Assembly: GCA_028292745.1 (NCBI GenBank)
Contig: JAQGLT010000142.1
Location: forward strand, 1 to 37,320
Length of the DNA: 37,320 bases
Direction: 5' to 3'
Source: Polaromonas sp.
Lineage (GTDB): Bacteria; Pseudomonadota; Gammaproteobacteria; Burkholderiales; Burkholderiaceae_C
Shown: one piece after another, positions 27,803 through 35,125 of the stretch
How the letters are laid out: the number at the start of each line of letters is the position of its first letter
How positions within the stretch are numbered: position 1 is the first letter of the stretch
The notes under the pieces: generated by a model
What the model saw: only the letters and a program-made list of their open reading frames with translations
Database searches by the model: none
What the model was told of the DNA's origin: nothing
Position numbers and translations under genes: made by a program

Positions 27803-28561
27803 ATGGTGATGCCCCGCGTTGTGACCGCCGAAACGCTCGATGGGCTGTCCGAGGACGACCCGGCAGCGATGCGCTCGCGCCGCGACCTGCAGCGCATCCA
27901 CCGGGTCATGGGCACATGCGGCATCGTGGGGCGGGCGCTTCGCGCGGTGACGGCGTCCCGCCCGGGGCCTGCACGGCTGCGCATGCTCGAACTCGGCGCG
28001 GGCGACGGCAGCCTGATGCTGGGCGTCGCAAAGTCGCTCAAGCGGGAGTTCCCGGCGGTTGACCTCACCTTGCTCGACCGCCAGAACCTGGTCACGCCTG
28101 CGGTCGTGGCAGGCTATGCCAGCGTCGGCTGGAGCGCCGCTTCGCAGGTGATGGACGTGTTCGACTGGGCGGCGGGCAAGGGCGTGCCGCCGCCCGCACG
28201 CCATGCCCCGGCCGGCTGGGACGTGATTGTGTCCAATCTCTTTTTGCACCACTTCGATGCCGCGCCGCTGGCGCTGCTGCTGGCGGCGGTGGCATCGCGC
28301 ACGACCCGGTTTGTGGCCTGCGAGCCGCGCCGCGCGCCGCTTGCGTTGGCAGGAAGCCGCCTGGTCGGGGCGCTGGGCGCCAATGCGGTGACGCGGGAAG
28401 ACGCCGTGCTGAGCGTCCATGCGGGCTTTAGGGGCCATGAAATCGGCGCGCTCTGGCCGTTAACCGGCGCGCGCTGGATAACCGACGAATATTCGGCCGG
28501 CCTGTTCAGCCATTGCTTTTGCGCTGAACGCGCTCGCGTGCCTGGCGCGGGGGCACCATGA
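27803..28561 (+). CDS. Class I SAM-dependent methyltransferase
   Basis: Probably methylates the type III PKS product. It has 252 residues from the ATG at 27803; a second ATG at 27809 sits in a TGATG with the stop of an 18-codon frame and may be the real, coupled start. The frame is open further upstream inside the PKS gene but in shadow sequence. SAM-binding motif I is MLELGAGDGSLML (61-73), motif II is LTLLDRQNL, and the post-motif DVIVSNLFLHHFD fits small-molecule methyltransferases. It starts about 50 nt after the PKS stop and overlaps the FAD gene by 4 bases (ATGA). O- versus C-methylation is not decidable. Confidence 0.88.
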   Translation: MVMPRVVTAETLDGLSEDDPAAMRSRRDLQRIHRVMGTCGIVGRALRAVTASRPGPARLRMLELGAGDGSLMLGVAKSLKREFPAVDLTLLDRQNLVTPAVVAGYASVGWSAASQVMDVFDWAAGKGVPPPARHAPAGWDVIVSNLFLHHFDAAPLALLLAAVASRTTRFVACEPRRAPLALAGSRLVGALGANAVTREDAVLSVHAGFRGHEIGALWPLTGARWITDEYSAGLFSHCFCAERARVPGAGAP

Positions 28562-29853
28562 CGCCGACGGTGTTCGATGCCATCGTCATCGGCGCCGGGC
28601 CGGCCGGATCGACCGCCGCGATTTTGCTGGCGCGGGCCGGCTGGTCGGTGGCGCTGGTGGAAAAGCAGCGTTTTCCGCGCCGAAAAGTCTGCGGCGAGTG
28701 CATCGCGGCCAGCAACCTGCCGTTGCTCGATGCGCTGGGCGTTGGCGCGTCCTTCGCCGCGCGTGCCGGGCCCGAGCTGCGCCAGGTTGCCCTGATGCAG
28801 GGCGAACGCAGCGTGGTGGCGGATCTGCCGGCGGCCAGCCTCCCCGGCCATGCGTGGGGCAGGGCGCTAGGCCGGGAAACCCTGGACACGCTGCTGCTGG
28901 AGCAGGCCCGGGCCAGCGGTGCGCAGGTGCTGCAGCCGTGGTCGGTGCTGTCGGTGCTGGACGCAGGGGGCGCCGCACGCAGCCACCGGTGCGAGATCCG
29001 GGCCGTCGGCCTTGACCTGCGGGCAACGCTGCAGGCGCCCGTCCTGATTGCCGCGCACGGCTCCTGGGAGCCGCTTCCTTCAGGCCGTGCCGCCAGGCGC
29101 CTGACGCGCCGCCCGGGCGACCTGTTCGCCTTCAAGGCCAACTTTCTGGGCTCCCGCCTGGCCGCCGGCCTGCTGCCGGTGCTTTCATTCGATGGCGGGT
29201 ACGGCGGCATGGTGCTGGCCGGCGGGGGTGTCATGACGCTGGCCTGCTGCATCCGCCAGGACCGGCTTGACGCCTGCCGGCGTGAGGCGCCGCGCTTGTC
29301 CGCCGGAGAGGCGGTCGAGGCCTGCCTGCGCCGCCAGTGCCGGGGCGTCGCCGAGGCGCTGGCCGATGCCCGGCGCGAAGGCCCGTGGCTGGCCTCGGGC
29401 CCGATCGCTCCGGGCATCCGCCTGCGCGAGGACGACACGCTGTTTCGCATCGGCAACGCCGCCGGCGAAGCCCATCCGATCATCGGCGAAGGCATCAGCA
29501 TGGCGATGCAGTCGGCCTGGCTGCTGTGCGCCCGGCTGCTGCAGGACCATGCGCTGCCCGGCGACCGTTCGGACGCTGGCTGGCAGCGCGGCGTCCTGGC
29601 CCGTTATGCGGCCGACTGGCGCCACCATTTCGCGCCCCGCCTTCGCCTGGCGGCGGCTTTCGCCCAACTGGCGATGCGGCCAGCCCTGAGCGGGCCGGCG
29701 CTTTCGCTCGTGCGCCAATGGCCCGGCCTTTTGACGCAGGGTGCGCGGTGGGGCGGCAAGGTCCACTGCGCGCCCGGGCCGGCGGCGATCGCCTGGCTGG
29801 CCTCGGGCGCCGGCCGGGCAGTCCCTTCGACGGCCTCTCTTGAGGGCGCCTGA
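28558..29853 (+). CDS. FAD-dependent oxidoreductase (geranylgeranyl-reductase/hydroxylase-like family)
   Basis: Flavoprotein likely to reduce or hydroxylate the polyketide product. It has 431 residues. N-terminal FAD site DAIVIGAGPAGSTAAILLAR (7-26), then EKQRFPRRKVCGECIAASN with the CGEC pair (Cys45, Cys48) typical of the geranylgeranyl reductase-like branch. The second FAD motif is LFRIGNAAGEAHPIIGEGIS with MAMQSAWLL. The start overlaps the methyltransferase stop (ATGA). Type III PKS loci in other bacteria, such as the srs operon of Streptomyces, also pair a methyltransferase and a flavoprotein with the synthase. That supports a tailoring role, though this flavoprotein may belong to a different branch. 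Confidence 0.88.
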   Translation: MTPTVFDAIVIGAGPAGSTAAILLARAGWSVALVEKQRFPRRKVCGECIAASNLPLLDALGVGASFAARAGPELRQVALMQGERSVVADLPAASLPGHAWGRALGRETLDTLLLEQARASGAQVLQPWSVLSVLDAGGAARSHRCEIRAVGLDLRATLQAPVLIAAHGSWEPLPSGRAARRLTRRPGDLFAFKANFLGSRLAAGLLPVLSFDGGYGGMVLAGGGVMTLACCIRQDRLDACRREAPRLSAGEAVEACLRRQCRGVAEALADARREGPWLASGPIAPGIRLREDDTLFRIGNAAGEAHPIIGEGISMAMQSAWLLCARLLQDHALPGDRSDAGWQRGVLARYAADWRHHFAPRLRLAAAFAQLAMRPALSGPALSLVRQWPGLLTQGARWGGKVHCAPGPAAIAWLASGAGRAVPSTASLEGA

Positions 29854-29920
29854 AGCCTGGTGGCTGATGCCAGGAAAGATATCGCTAGGTAATAAATACA
29901 TAAAAGAAGGAAGGAACCCC

Positions 29921-30229
29921 ATGACCACCACGTTCGACCGCCTTTGCGCCATTCTGGCGAAGGACTACAAGCTCCAGCCCGAGCAGCTCAGGCCTGATGC
30001 GCCGCTGCAGGCACTGGGCATCGATTCGCTGGGCGTTGCCGACTTGCTGTTCAATGTCGAGGACGAATTCGGCGTGCGCCTGCCGCCCGAGCCAGTCCAG
30101 GTGCAAACCATCGGCGATGTGGCCGCTTTCATTGACCGGCTGATGGCGGCCCAGCAGGTTTCCCCGGCACAGCCGACCCCGGCGGGGCCGCCAGCCGCTG
30201 TCGCTGTGCCTGCTGCGCCGCTGCCGTGA
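29921..30229 (+). CDS. Acyl carrier protein
   Basis: Carries acyl chains on a phosphopantetheine arm. It has 102 residues from the ATG at 29921, with a strong AAGGAAGGAA just upstream. The modification site is Ser36 in LQALGIDSLGVADLLF. The core is acidic, as expected (NVEDEFGV). The last ~25 residues are an Ala/Pro tail (PTPAGPPAAVAVPAAPLP), which typical housekeeping AcpP lacks. It is 67 nt after the FAD gene and its stop overlaps the GTG start of the KAS gene. A dedicated ACP beside a KAS and a type III PKS suggests it delivers a special acyl starter; that is inference. Confidence 0.92.
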   Translation: MTTTFDRLCAILAKDYKLQPEQLRPDAPLQALGIDSLGVADLLFNVEDEFGVRLPPEPVQVQTIGDVAAFIDRLMAAQQVSPAQPTPAGPPAAVAVPAAPLP

Positions 30230-31458
30230 GGCGGGTCGCGGTGACGGGCATGGGCGTTGTCTCGCCCCTGGGCCACAGCGCGGCCGAGGCGTTTGACGCG
30301 GCGCGCGCGGGCCGATCGGCGATTCACCGGCTGGCGCCCGCATTCGCGCAGCGCCTGGCCTCGCCGATTGCGGCGACGGTGCGGTTCAGCGGCGCCGATC
30401 ATTTCGAGCCGCCCAGGCTGCGCATGCTGGACCGCGTGAGCCAGTTCGCGCTCGTGGCCGCGCGCCGCGCGTGGACCGATGCCGGCTTGGAACTGACGGA
30501 CGCCGAACGCGGCCGCGCCGGCGTGTTCATCGGCACCGGCATGGGCGGCATCAACAGCATCGACGAGGGCTACCAGACGCTGTACGGCGAGCACTCCGAC
30601 CGGATCAAGCCCTTTCTGGTGCTGATGGGCATGCACAACGCGCCGGCCGCCTGGATCGGCCTTGAGCACGGCTTGAGCGGGCCGAACATGACCTATTCGA
30701 CCGCCTGCTCCTCGTCGGCGGTGGCCATCGGCGAAGCCTGGCTGCGCCTGGCCCATGGCGACCTGGACATGGCGATTGCCGGGGGCGCCGAAGCACCGCT
30801 GCCGTTCGGCTCGCTCAAGGCCTGGGAAGCGCTGCGCACGGTCGCCACCGTCGATGCGGCGGACCCGTCCGCCTCGTGCCGGCCGTTTGCCGGAAACCGC
30901 AGCGGCATGGTGCTGGGCGAGGGCGCGGCCCTGCTGGTGCTTGAGCCGTGGGACCATGCGGCGGCGCGGGGCGCCCGCATTCACGGCGAGCTGATCGGCT
31001 ACGGCCTTTCTACCGACACGGGGCACATCACCCGGCCCAGCGTGGAGGGCCAAGCGGCGGCCCTGCGGGCGGCCTTGCAATCGGCCGGCATCGATGCCGC
31101 GCAGGTCGATGCCATCAATGCCCATGGCACCGGCACCCAGGCCAATGACAGCGTGGAGACGGCCGCGATCAAGGCGGTGTTTGGCGAACGGGCAGGCCGC
31201 ATTCCCATCAGCGCCACCAAGGCGGTGCACGGCCATCTGCTGGGCGCCACGTCGGCGCTGGAGCTGGTGCTGTCGCTGGTGGCCATGCAGCATTCGGTCG
31301 CGCTGCCGACCATGCACCTGCAGGTGCCCGACCCGCAGTGCGATCTGGACTATGTGCCCAACGCCGCGCGCGAGGGGGTTCACATCCAGACCATGCTGTC
31401 GAGTTCATTTGCCTTCGGCGGGACGAACGCGGTGCTCGCCGTGCGGGCCGCAAGCTGA
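30226..31458 (+). CDS. Beta-ketoacyl-ACP synthase (KAS II/FabF-like)
   Basis: Condenses acyl and malonyl groups on ACP. It has 410 residues from the GTG at 30226, which overlaps the ACP stop by 4 bases (GTGA). Cys-His-His active site intact: Cys161 in TYSTACSSSAVAIGEA, His300 in INAHGTGTQANDSVE, His335 in ATKAVHGHLLGATSALE with Lys332. The C-terminal SSSFAFGGTNAVLAVR is the family signature. With the ACP it could build or extend an acyl chain used by the type III PKS. It is the last gene of the block; a repeat copy follows. A housekeeping FabF normally sits with the fab genes, and none are present here. Confidence 0.94.
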   Translation: MRRVAVTGMGVVSPLGHSAAEAFDAARAGRSAIHRLAPAFAQRLASPIAATVRFSGADHFEPPRLRMLDRVSQFALVAARRAWTDAGLELTDAERGRAGVFIGTGMGGINSIDEGYQTLYGEHSDRIKPFLVLMGMHNAPAAWIGLEHGLSGPNMTYSTACSSSAVAIGEAWLRLAHGDLDMAIAGGAEAPLPFGSLKAWEALRTVATVDAADPSASCRPFAGNRSGMVLGEGAALLVLEPWDHAAARGARIHGELIGYGLSTDTGHITRPSVEGQAAALRAALQSAGIDAAQVDAINAHGTGTQANDSVETAAIKAVFGERAGRIPISATKAVHGHLLGATSALELVLSLVAMQHSVALPTMHLQVPDPQCDLDYVPNAAREGVHIQTMLSSSFAFGGTNAVLAVRAAS

Positions 31459-31469
31459 AAATTTTAGCT

Positions 31470-31525
31470 AAAAAGGCCCGCACCGCAATAGGCGTAAGCG
31501 AAGGCAGCTACAAAATATATAGCAA
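31470..31525 (+). repeat. Copy B of the dispersed 56-57-bp repeat
   Basis: Begins AAAAAGGCCCGCACCGCAAT and ends GGCAGCTACAAAATATATAGCAA. A 12-bp palindrome TTTTAGCTAAAA (31462-31473) overlaps its start. It lies between the convergent KAS and PF10118-type genes. Confidence 0.65.
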
Positions 31526-31626
31526 AAGAATTTTCACTAGACAAGGCGGGGCAGCTTTCTGCACATTCCGAGCCTGGCGGCCGTTGCGTCCAAGCAGCGC
31601 CGGCCGGCCGCCGGCGGCCAGCACCG

Positions 31627-32514
31627 TCAGCGCACGGCGCGCCAGCTGCCGGCGTTGTCGGCCAGCCAGCGAGCGGCCAGCGCCTGGCTTTGCGCTTCGG
31701 GTGCCGCGTGGGTCTCGTGGTCGGGATGGAAGTCGCGCCGCAGGTAGCGCAGCAGCGGGCCGGCGCAGCGCCAGACCGCGCCATGGCGGCCCCAGAAGAA
31801 TCTGGCCGCGCTCCACCAGGTTGCAGGCTTGAGCAGGGTGCCGTCGCGGTGCAGGTTCAGCACGGTCTGGCAGGTCGCATCCAGGCTGAACACCGCCAGC
31901 GCATAAAAATACCAGCGGATGCGCCAGGCGTGATTGCCGCCGAGCGCGGTGTACAGGTCGAACGCCACCGCGCGGTGCTCGATTTCCTCGGCCGCATGCC
32001 AGCGCCAGAGCAATTGCATTTTGGGGTCGGCGCCGGCGAACCAGTCCGCATGGCGCAATGTTGCGTCGGCAAACACGGCCGTGCAGTGCTCGTAGGCGGC
32101 CGTCACGGCCAGCAGGTGCAGCGGATGAACGCCGTGCGCCTTGCCGTAGGCAATGCGGCGGCCCGCCCAGTGCTGCCACCGGTTGACCAGGCCCTGCTGT
32201 TCAAGGTGGGCGTTGTAAAGGCCGTGGACATGGCGATGGGTGGCTTCCTGGCCGATGAACTGGACCGCGGTGGCGCGCAGCTGCGCGTTTTCAGGGGTTT
32301 CGGGCAGCCGCTTCAGGCCCTCGCGCACCGAGTCGATGAAGGACTGTTCACCGACCGGAAAGCTCATCGACAGCGCGTTGTGGTACTGGCTCCTGAACGC
32401 GTCGCCGCCGTGCCAGTGGCGATCGAAGCCCTGGCTCAGGTCAAGCTGCAGCCGGCGCACCGTCAGGCTGGCGGGCTGGGCGGGCGCTGCCACGGGAGTA
32501 GGGCTGTCTTGCAT
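31627..32514 (-). CDS. Metal-dependent hydrolase/diiron-like protein (PF10118 family)
   Basis: Function uncertain; the family is predicted to bind metal, probably two irons, through conserved His and Glu. It has 295 residues from the ATG at 32514 (MQDSPTPVAAPAQ); the open frame runs to 32601 but that extension is the translated repeat copy C, so it is rejected. Putative metal ligands: FIGQEATHRHVHGLYN, AAYEHCTAVF and WHAAEEIEHRAVAFDLY. The early GDAFRSQYHNALSMSFPVGE is also typical. It is convergent with the KAS gene. The Arg- and Pro-rich C-terminus (about 30 residues) is variable. Co-location with the type III PKS block may or may not reflect a shared pathway. Confidence 0.8.
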   Translation of the reverse strand: MQDSPTPVAAPAQPASLTVRRLQLDLSQGFDRHWHGGDAFRSQYHNALSMSFPVGEQSFIDSVREGLKRLPETPENAQLRATAVQFIGQEATHRHVHGLYNAHLEQQGLVNRWQHWAGRRIAYGKAHGVHPLHLLAVTAAYEHCTAVFADATLRHADWFAGADPKMQLLWRWHAAEEIEHRAVAFDLYTALGGNHAWRIRWYFYALAVFSLDATCQTVLNLHRDGTLLKPATWWSAARFFWGRHGAVWRCAGPLLRYLRRDFHPDHETHAAPEAQSQALAARWLADNAGSWRAVR

Positions 32515-32540
32515 GGATGGTGGTTGGCGATAAATTTGAT

Positions 32541-32597
32541 AAAAAGTGCCGCTAGCGCATGACCAGCGTGCATAAGTAGCTATGAAATCAGTAGCGT
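32541..32597 (+). repeat. Copy C of the dispersed 56-57-bp repeat
   Basis: Begins AAAAAGTGCCGCTAGCGCAT and ends AGTAGCTATGAAATCAGTAGC. It fills the gap between the AhpD-like gene and the PF10118-type gene on the minus strand. Read in the frame of that downstream gene it gives ATDFIATYARWSCA, nearly the peptide seen inside GcvP. Confidence 0.7.
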
Positions 32598-33197
32598 TCA
32601 AGAAACCCTGGCGGGCTTGGGCAGCCGCCCCATCAGGTAGAACTCGGTGTTGGGCTGCATGCCGCTGAAGCTCGCCATGCGGTTGGACAAGCCGAAAAAC
32701 GCGGTGATGGCCGCAATGTCCCAGGCGTCCTCGTCGTCAAAGCCATGGGCCTGCAGCGCATCGATGTCGGCGTCGTCGATCTGGTCGGACTGCAGGCAGA
32801 CCTTCATCGCGAAGTCGAGCATGGCGCGCTGGCGCGGCGTGATGTCGGCCTTGCGGTAGTTCACCGCCACCTGGTCGGCCACCAGGGGTTGCTTTTCATA
32901 AATGCGCAGCAGCGCGCCGTGGGCCACCACGCAGTACAGGCATTTGTTGGCCGCGCTGGTGGCGGTGACGATCATTTCGCGCTCGCCCTTGGTCAGCGAA
33001 CCGTTGGGATTGCTGCCTTCTTCCTTGAGCATGAGCGCATCGTGGTACGCAAAGAAGGCGCGCCATTCGGCCGGCCGGCGGGCCAGCGCCAGGAACACGT
33101 TGGGCACGAAACCGGCTTTTTCCTGGACTTCCAGCACCTTGGCCCGGATGTCGCCGGGCAGGGTATTGAGGTCGGGCAAGGGATAGCGTATCGGCAT
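32598..33197 (-). CDS. AhpD-like alkylhydroperoxidase/carboxymuconolactone decarboxylase-family protein
   Basis: Probably a peroxidase-type or disulfide-redox enzyme. It has 199 residues from the ATG at 33197 (MPIRYPLPDLNTLPGD); upstream frame to 33317 runs into the divergent promoter. The AhpD-type site is visible: GEREMIVTATSAANKCLYCV followed by VAHG, that is E...CxxCxxxH. It matches the 'peroxidase-related enzyme' subfamily by length and the PNVFLALARRP region. It precedes the PF10118-type gene by about 80 nt (filled by repeat copy C), so the two are likely co-transcribed. It is divergent from a second carboxymuconolactone decarboxylase-family gene. Confidence 0.87.
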   Translation of the reverse strand: MPIRYPLPDLNTLPGDIRAKVLEVQEKAGFVPNVFLALARRPAEWRAFFAYHDALMLKEEGSNPNGSLTKGEREMIVTATSAANKCLYCVVAHGALLRIYEKQPLVADQVAVNYRKADITPRQRAMLDFAMKVCLQSDQIDDADIDALQAHGFDDEDAWDIAAITAFFGLSNRMASFSGMQPNTEFYLMGRLPKPARVS

Positions 33198-33245
33198 GGA
33201 ATGTCTCTTTCTGTTCAGGTGAAACGGCGGGTGCATGGTCATTAT

Positions 33246-33265
33246 TGACGGTAGTTCTGACGGTA
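33246..33265. promoter_or_regulatory. Direct repeat TGACGGTA x2 in the divergent promoter region
   Basis: TGACGGTA occurs at 33246-33253 and 33258-33265, a 12-nt period, between the divergent genes starting at 33197 and 33373. It could bind a regulator of both genes. Two copies only, so chance is possible. Confidence 0.3.
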
Positions 33266-33372
33266 ATCCAATTCTTGAAACAAGCGCGCGGCCCAGGCGA
33301 TTTTTAAACTGCGTCATCGCAAAGCACCAGCGGCAGGCCGTATGCTGTCCGTTTTACAGGAGGAAATGCAGC

Positions 33373-33750
33373 ATGAACCCCGACTATGAAAAAGGCCTGG
33401 CAAAGCGCAAGCAGGTGATGGGCGAAGACTTTGTCGCCAACGCCCTGGCCGGCATGAGCGAGTTCACCCGGCCCATCCAGGAGCACATCACGGCCAAGGC
33501 CTGGGGCGACGTGTGGCAGCGGCCCGGCCTGGACCTCAAAACGCGCAGCCTCATCACCGTGGCCATGCTCACCGCGCTCGGCCGGCAGCACGAACTCAAG
33601 GGCCATCTGCGCGGCGCGCTGAACAATGGCGCAACGCCGGCCGAGTTGCAGGAAGTGCTGCTGCACGCGGCCGTCTATTGCGGCGTGCCCAGCGCGGTCG
33701 ATGCCTTTCGCACGGCAGCCGAGGTCGTCGATGGGCCCAAGAAAGCCTGA
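33373..33750 (+). CDS. 4-carboxymuconolactone decarboxylase family protein (PcaC-like)
   Basis: It has 125 residues, the size of PcaC, which decarboxylates gamma-carboxymuconolactone in protocatechuate breakdown. Motifs: YEKGLAKRKQVMGEDFV, FTRPIQEHITAKAWGDVW, RPGLDLKTRSLITVAML, LKGHLRGALNNGATPAELQE and LLHAAVYCGVPSAVDAF. AGGAGG ten or so nt before the ATG is an excellent ribosome site. No other protocatechuate genes are nearby, so the substrate may differ. There is no CxxC pair as in the divergent AhpD-like neighbour; the shared fold and divergent pairing suggest a functional link, which is inference. Confidence 0.9.
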   Translation: MNPDYEKGLAKRKQVMGEDFVANALAGMSEFTRPIQEHITAKAWGDVWQRPGLDLKTRSLITVAMLTALGRQHELKGHLRGALNNGATPAELQEVLLHAAVYCGVPSAVDAFRTAAEVVDGPKKA

Positions 33751-33787
33751 ATTCGCAAGGGTAGCGATTGACGATGCATTTCAGATG

Positions 33788-33844
33788 AAATTTGGCACTT
33801 TTCGCAATCTGGGCTTGCCTGGATAGCTATAAAAAACATAGCAC
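33788..33844 (+). repeat. Copy D of the dispersed 56-57-bp repeat
   Basis: Begins AAATTTGGCACTTTTCGCAA and ends GGATAGCTATAAAAAACATAGCAC. It is the most diverged intergenic copy. The rest of the gap 33751-34019 holds no supported gene. Confidence 0.55.
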
Positions 33845-34019
33845 AATTTGCGGAACAGTGGGGGTTTTGGATTGCATGTCAGATAAGGAATCAGGACTAC
33901 AGCGGTCTTTGGATGAAGGACACATAATGAATTTCCACTGGCCTTTTTGCCAGCGGTGTCATTGCGTGGCACGGCCAGCAGGCCGCACGCCGCGGTTCTT
34001 GAAAAAAGGAAACAACCAC

Positions 34020-34385
34020 ATGCAAATTCAAGTCAACTCCAACCACAGCATTACCACTGGCGAGTCGTTCGAACGTTGGGCCAACAGCGAATTGAATGAA
34101 TCGTTCAGCCGGTTCAAGGACGACATCACCCGCATCGAAGTGCATATGAGCGATGAGAATGCCGACAAGGTCAGCGCCGACCATACGCGCTGCATGATGG
34201 AAGCCCGCCTGGCCAACCGCGAGCCGGTCGCGGTCAATCACCACGCGCCCAATCAGGATGAAGCCTTTCGCGGCGCCAGCGACAAGCTCAAGCGCGTTCT
34301 TGAGCACACCTTCGGAAAACTGCGTGACCGAGAGCATCGCTCGCGTGAGTCCATCCGGCGTGACCCGGACATCGGCAGCGTCTAG
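34020..34385 (+). CDS. HPF/RaiA-like ribosome-associated protein (S30EA N-domain)
   Basis: Probably binds the 30S subunit under stress or stationary phase. It has 121 residues from the ATG at 34020, with AAGGAAAC upstream; the frame runs on upstream to 33792 without family content. The fold pattern of the HPF family is visible: MQIQVNSNHSI, then the RIEVHMSDEN strand, MMEARLANREPVAVNHHAPN (the variable third and fourth strands), and EAFRGASDKLKRVLEHTFGK followed by a basic C-terminus (REHRSRESIRRD). It is a short form without the dimerisation domain of long HPF. It is convergent with the LuxR-type gene. Confidence 0.8.
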   Translation: MQIQVNSNHSITTGESFERWANSELNESFSRFKDDITRIEVHMSDENADKVSADHTRCMMEARLANREPVAVNHHAPNQDEAFRGASDKLKRVLEHTFGKLRDREHRSRESIRRDPDIGSV

Positions 34386-34437
34386 GCCAGCATCCGTTCA
34401 GTGCATTGCAGTGCGGTGCGGTGGGCCAAGGCCCGGC

Positions 34438-34995
34438 TCAGTCGCCTGCCATGAGGCGCTGCACCAGGTCGCCAGTGGTCGAGGCCTTGAATTTGCGCAT
34501 GAGCCGCGCCCGGTAGATTTCCACTGTGCGGTGGCTGATGATGAGGGCGCGGCCAATTTCCTTGGATGTCAGACCGCTCATCAGGTGGGCGGCGACCTCA
34601 CGCTCCCGGGCGGTGAGCTCGGCCGTCACCGGGCGGCTGGCGCTCAGGTCCTCGAACGTCCAGATGCCCGACTCATGGGGCGCGTTGCGGTTGAGCGCCC
34701 GGCCCGTGACGTGGCACCAGAAGGTCTCGCCCTGGGTGCGTCCCCCCACGCGCTTCATAATGCGGTTGTCCGCGTACATGCCGGTGGCGTTGAGGATGGG
34801 CAGCATGCGCGCGCCGATGCGCTCATACTCGTCCAGCGTCGGATAGAGAATCAGGAACGACTCGCCAATCAGCTGCTCGCGCGGCGCGCCGAACATCTCG
34901 CACACATGCTGGTTGCAGTCCAGGATGGAACGGTTGCGGGACAATACCAGCCCCACGGGTGCCAGATCGAAAGCGAGTTGGTAGTCAGTGGGCAT
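34438..34995 (-). CDS. PAS-LuxR transcriptional regulator
   Basis: It has 185 residues. N-terminal PAS domain (about 5-115: AFDLAPVGLVLSRNRSILDC, NQHVCEMFGAPREQLIGESF) and C-terminal LuxR/NarL-type helix-turn-helix (ELTAREREVAAHLMSGLTSK, then EIGRALIISHRTVEIYRARL). There is no receiver phospho-Asp domain, so control is probably through PAS ligand binding. It is divergent from the CoA-transferase genes, with an inverted repeat in the shared promoter region, so it is the best candidate for their regulator. The start is ATG at 34995. Confidence 0.88.
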   Translation of the reverse strand: MPTDYQLAFDLAPVGLVLSRNRSILDCNQHVCEMFGAPREQLIGESFLILYPTLDEYERIGARMLPILNATGMYADNRIMKRVGGRTQGETFWCHVTGRALNRNAPHESGIWTFEDLSASRPVTAELTAREREVAAHLMSGLTSKEIGRALIISHRTVEIYRARLMRKFKASTTGDLVQRLMAGD

Positions 34996-35014
34996 CAGGG
35001 CAAACCTTTAGGAA

Positions 35015-35040
35015 ATACTACGTAGCGCAATAGGTAGTAT
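35015..35040. promoter_or_regulatory. Inverted repeat ATACTAC-N12-GTAGTAT, possible regulator site
   Basis: Exact 7-bp arms at 35015-35021 and 35034-35040; CTACGTAG (35018-35025) is a further 8-bp palindrome nested in it. It lies 20 nt upstream of the PAS-LuxR start and 86 nt before the CoA-transferase start. TAC/GTA half-sites are typical of NarL/LuxR helix-turn-helix proteins. Confidence 0.5.
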
Positions 35041-35125
35041 CGTAGTCGAGCGTGCCGGCAAGCAGGGGTTTTTGCCATGCAGGGCAAATGCGGATTGAAA
35101 TGCGAATCAAAACAAGGAGCTATCT

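Noticed and set aside
29965-31383. 472-codon minus-strand open frame over the ACP and KAS genes
   Set aside because: Shadow of two genes with intact active-site motifs; the translation is low-complexity Arg/His/Gly/Ala.
32515-32601. 29-residue N-terminal extension of the PF10118-type protein
   Set aside because: It is the translated dispersed repeat (copy C); the family-like sequence begins after ATG 32514.
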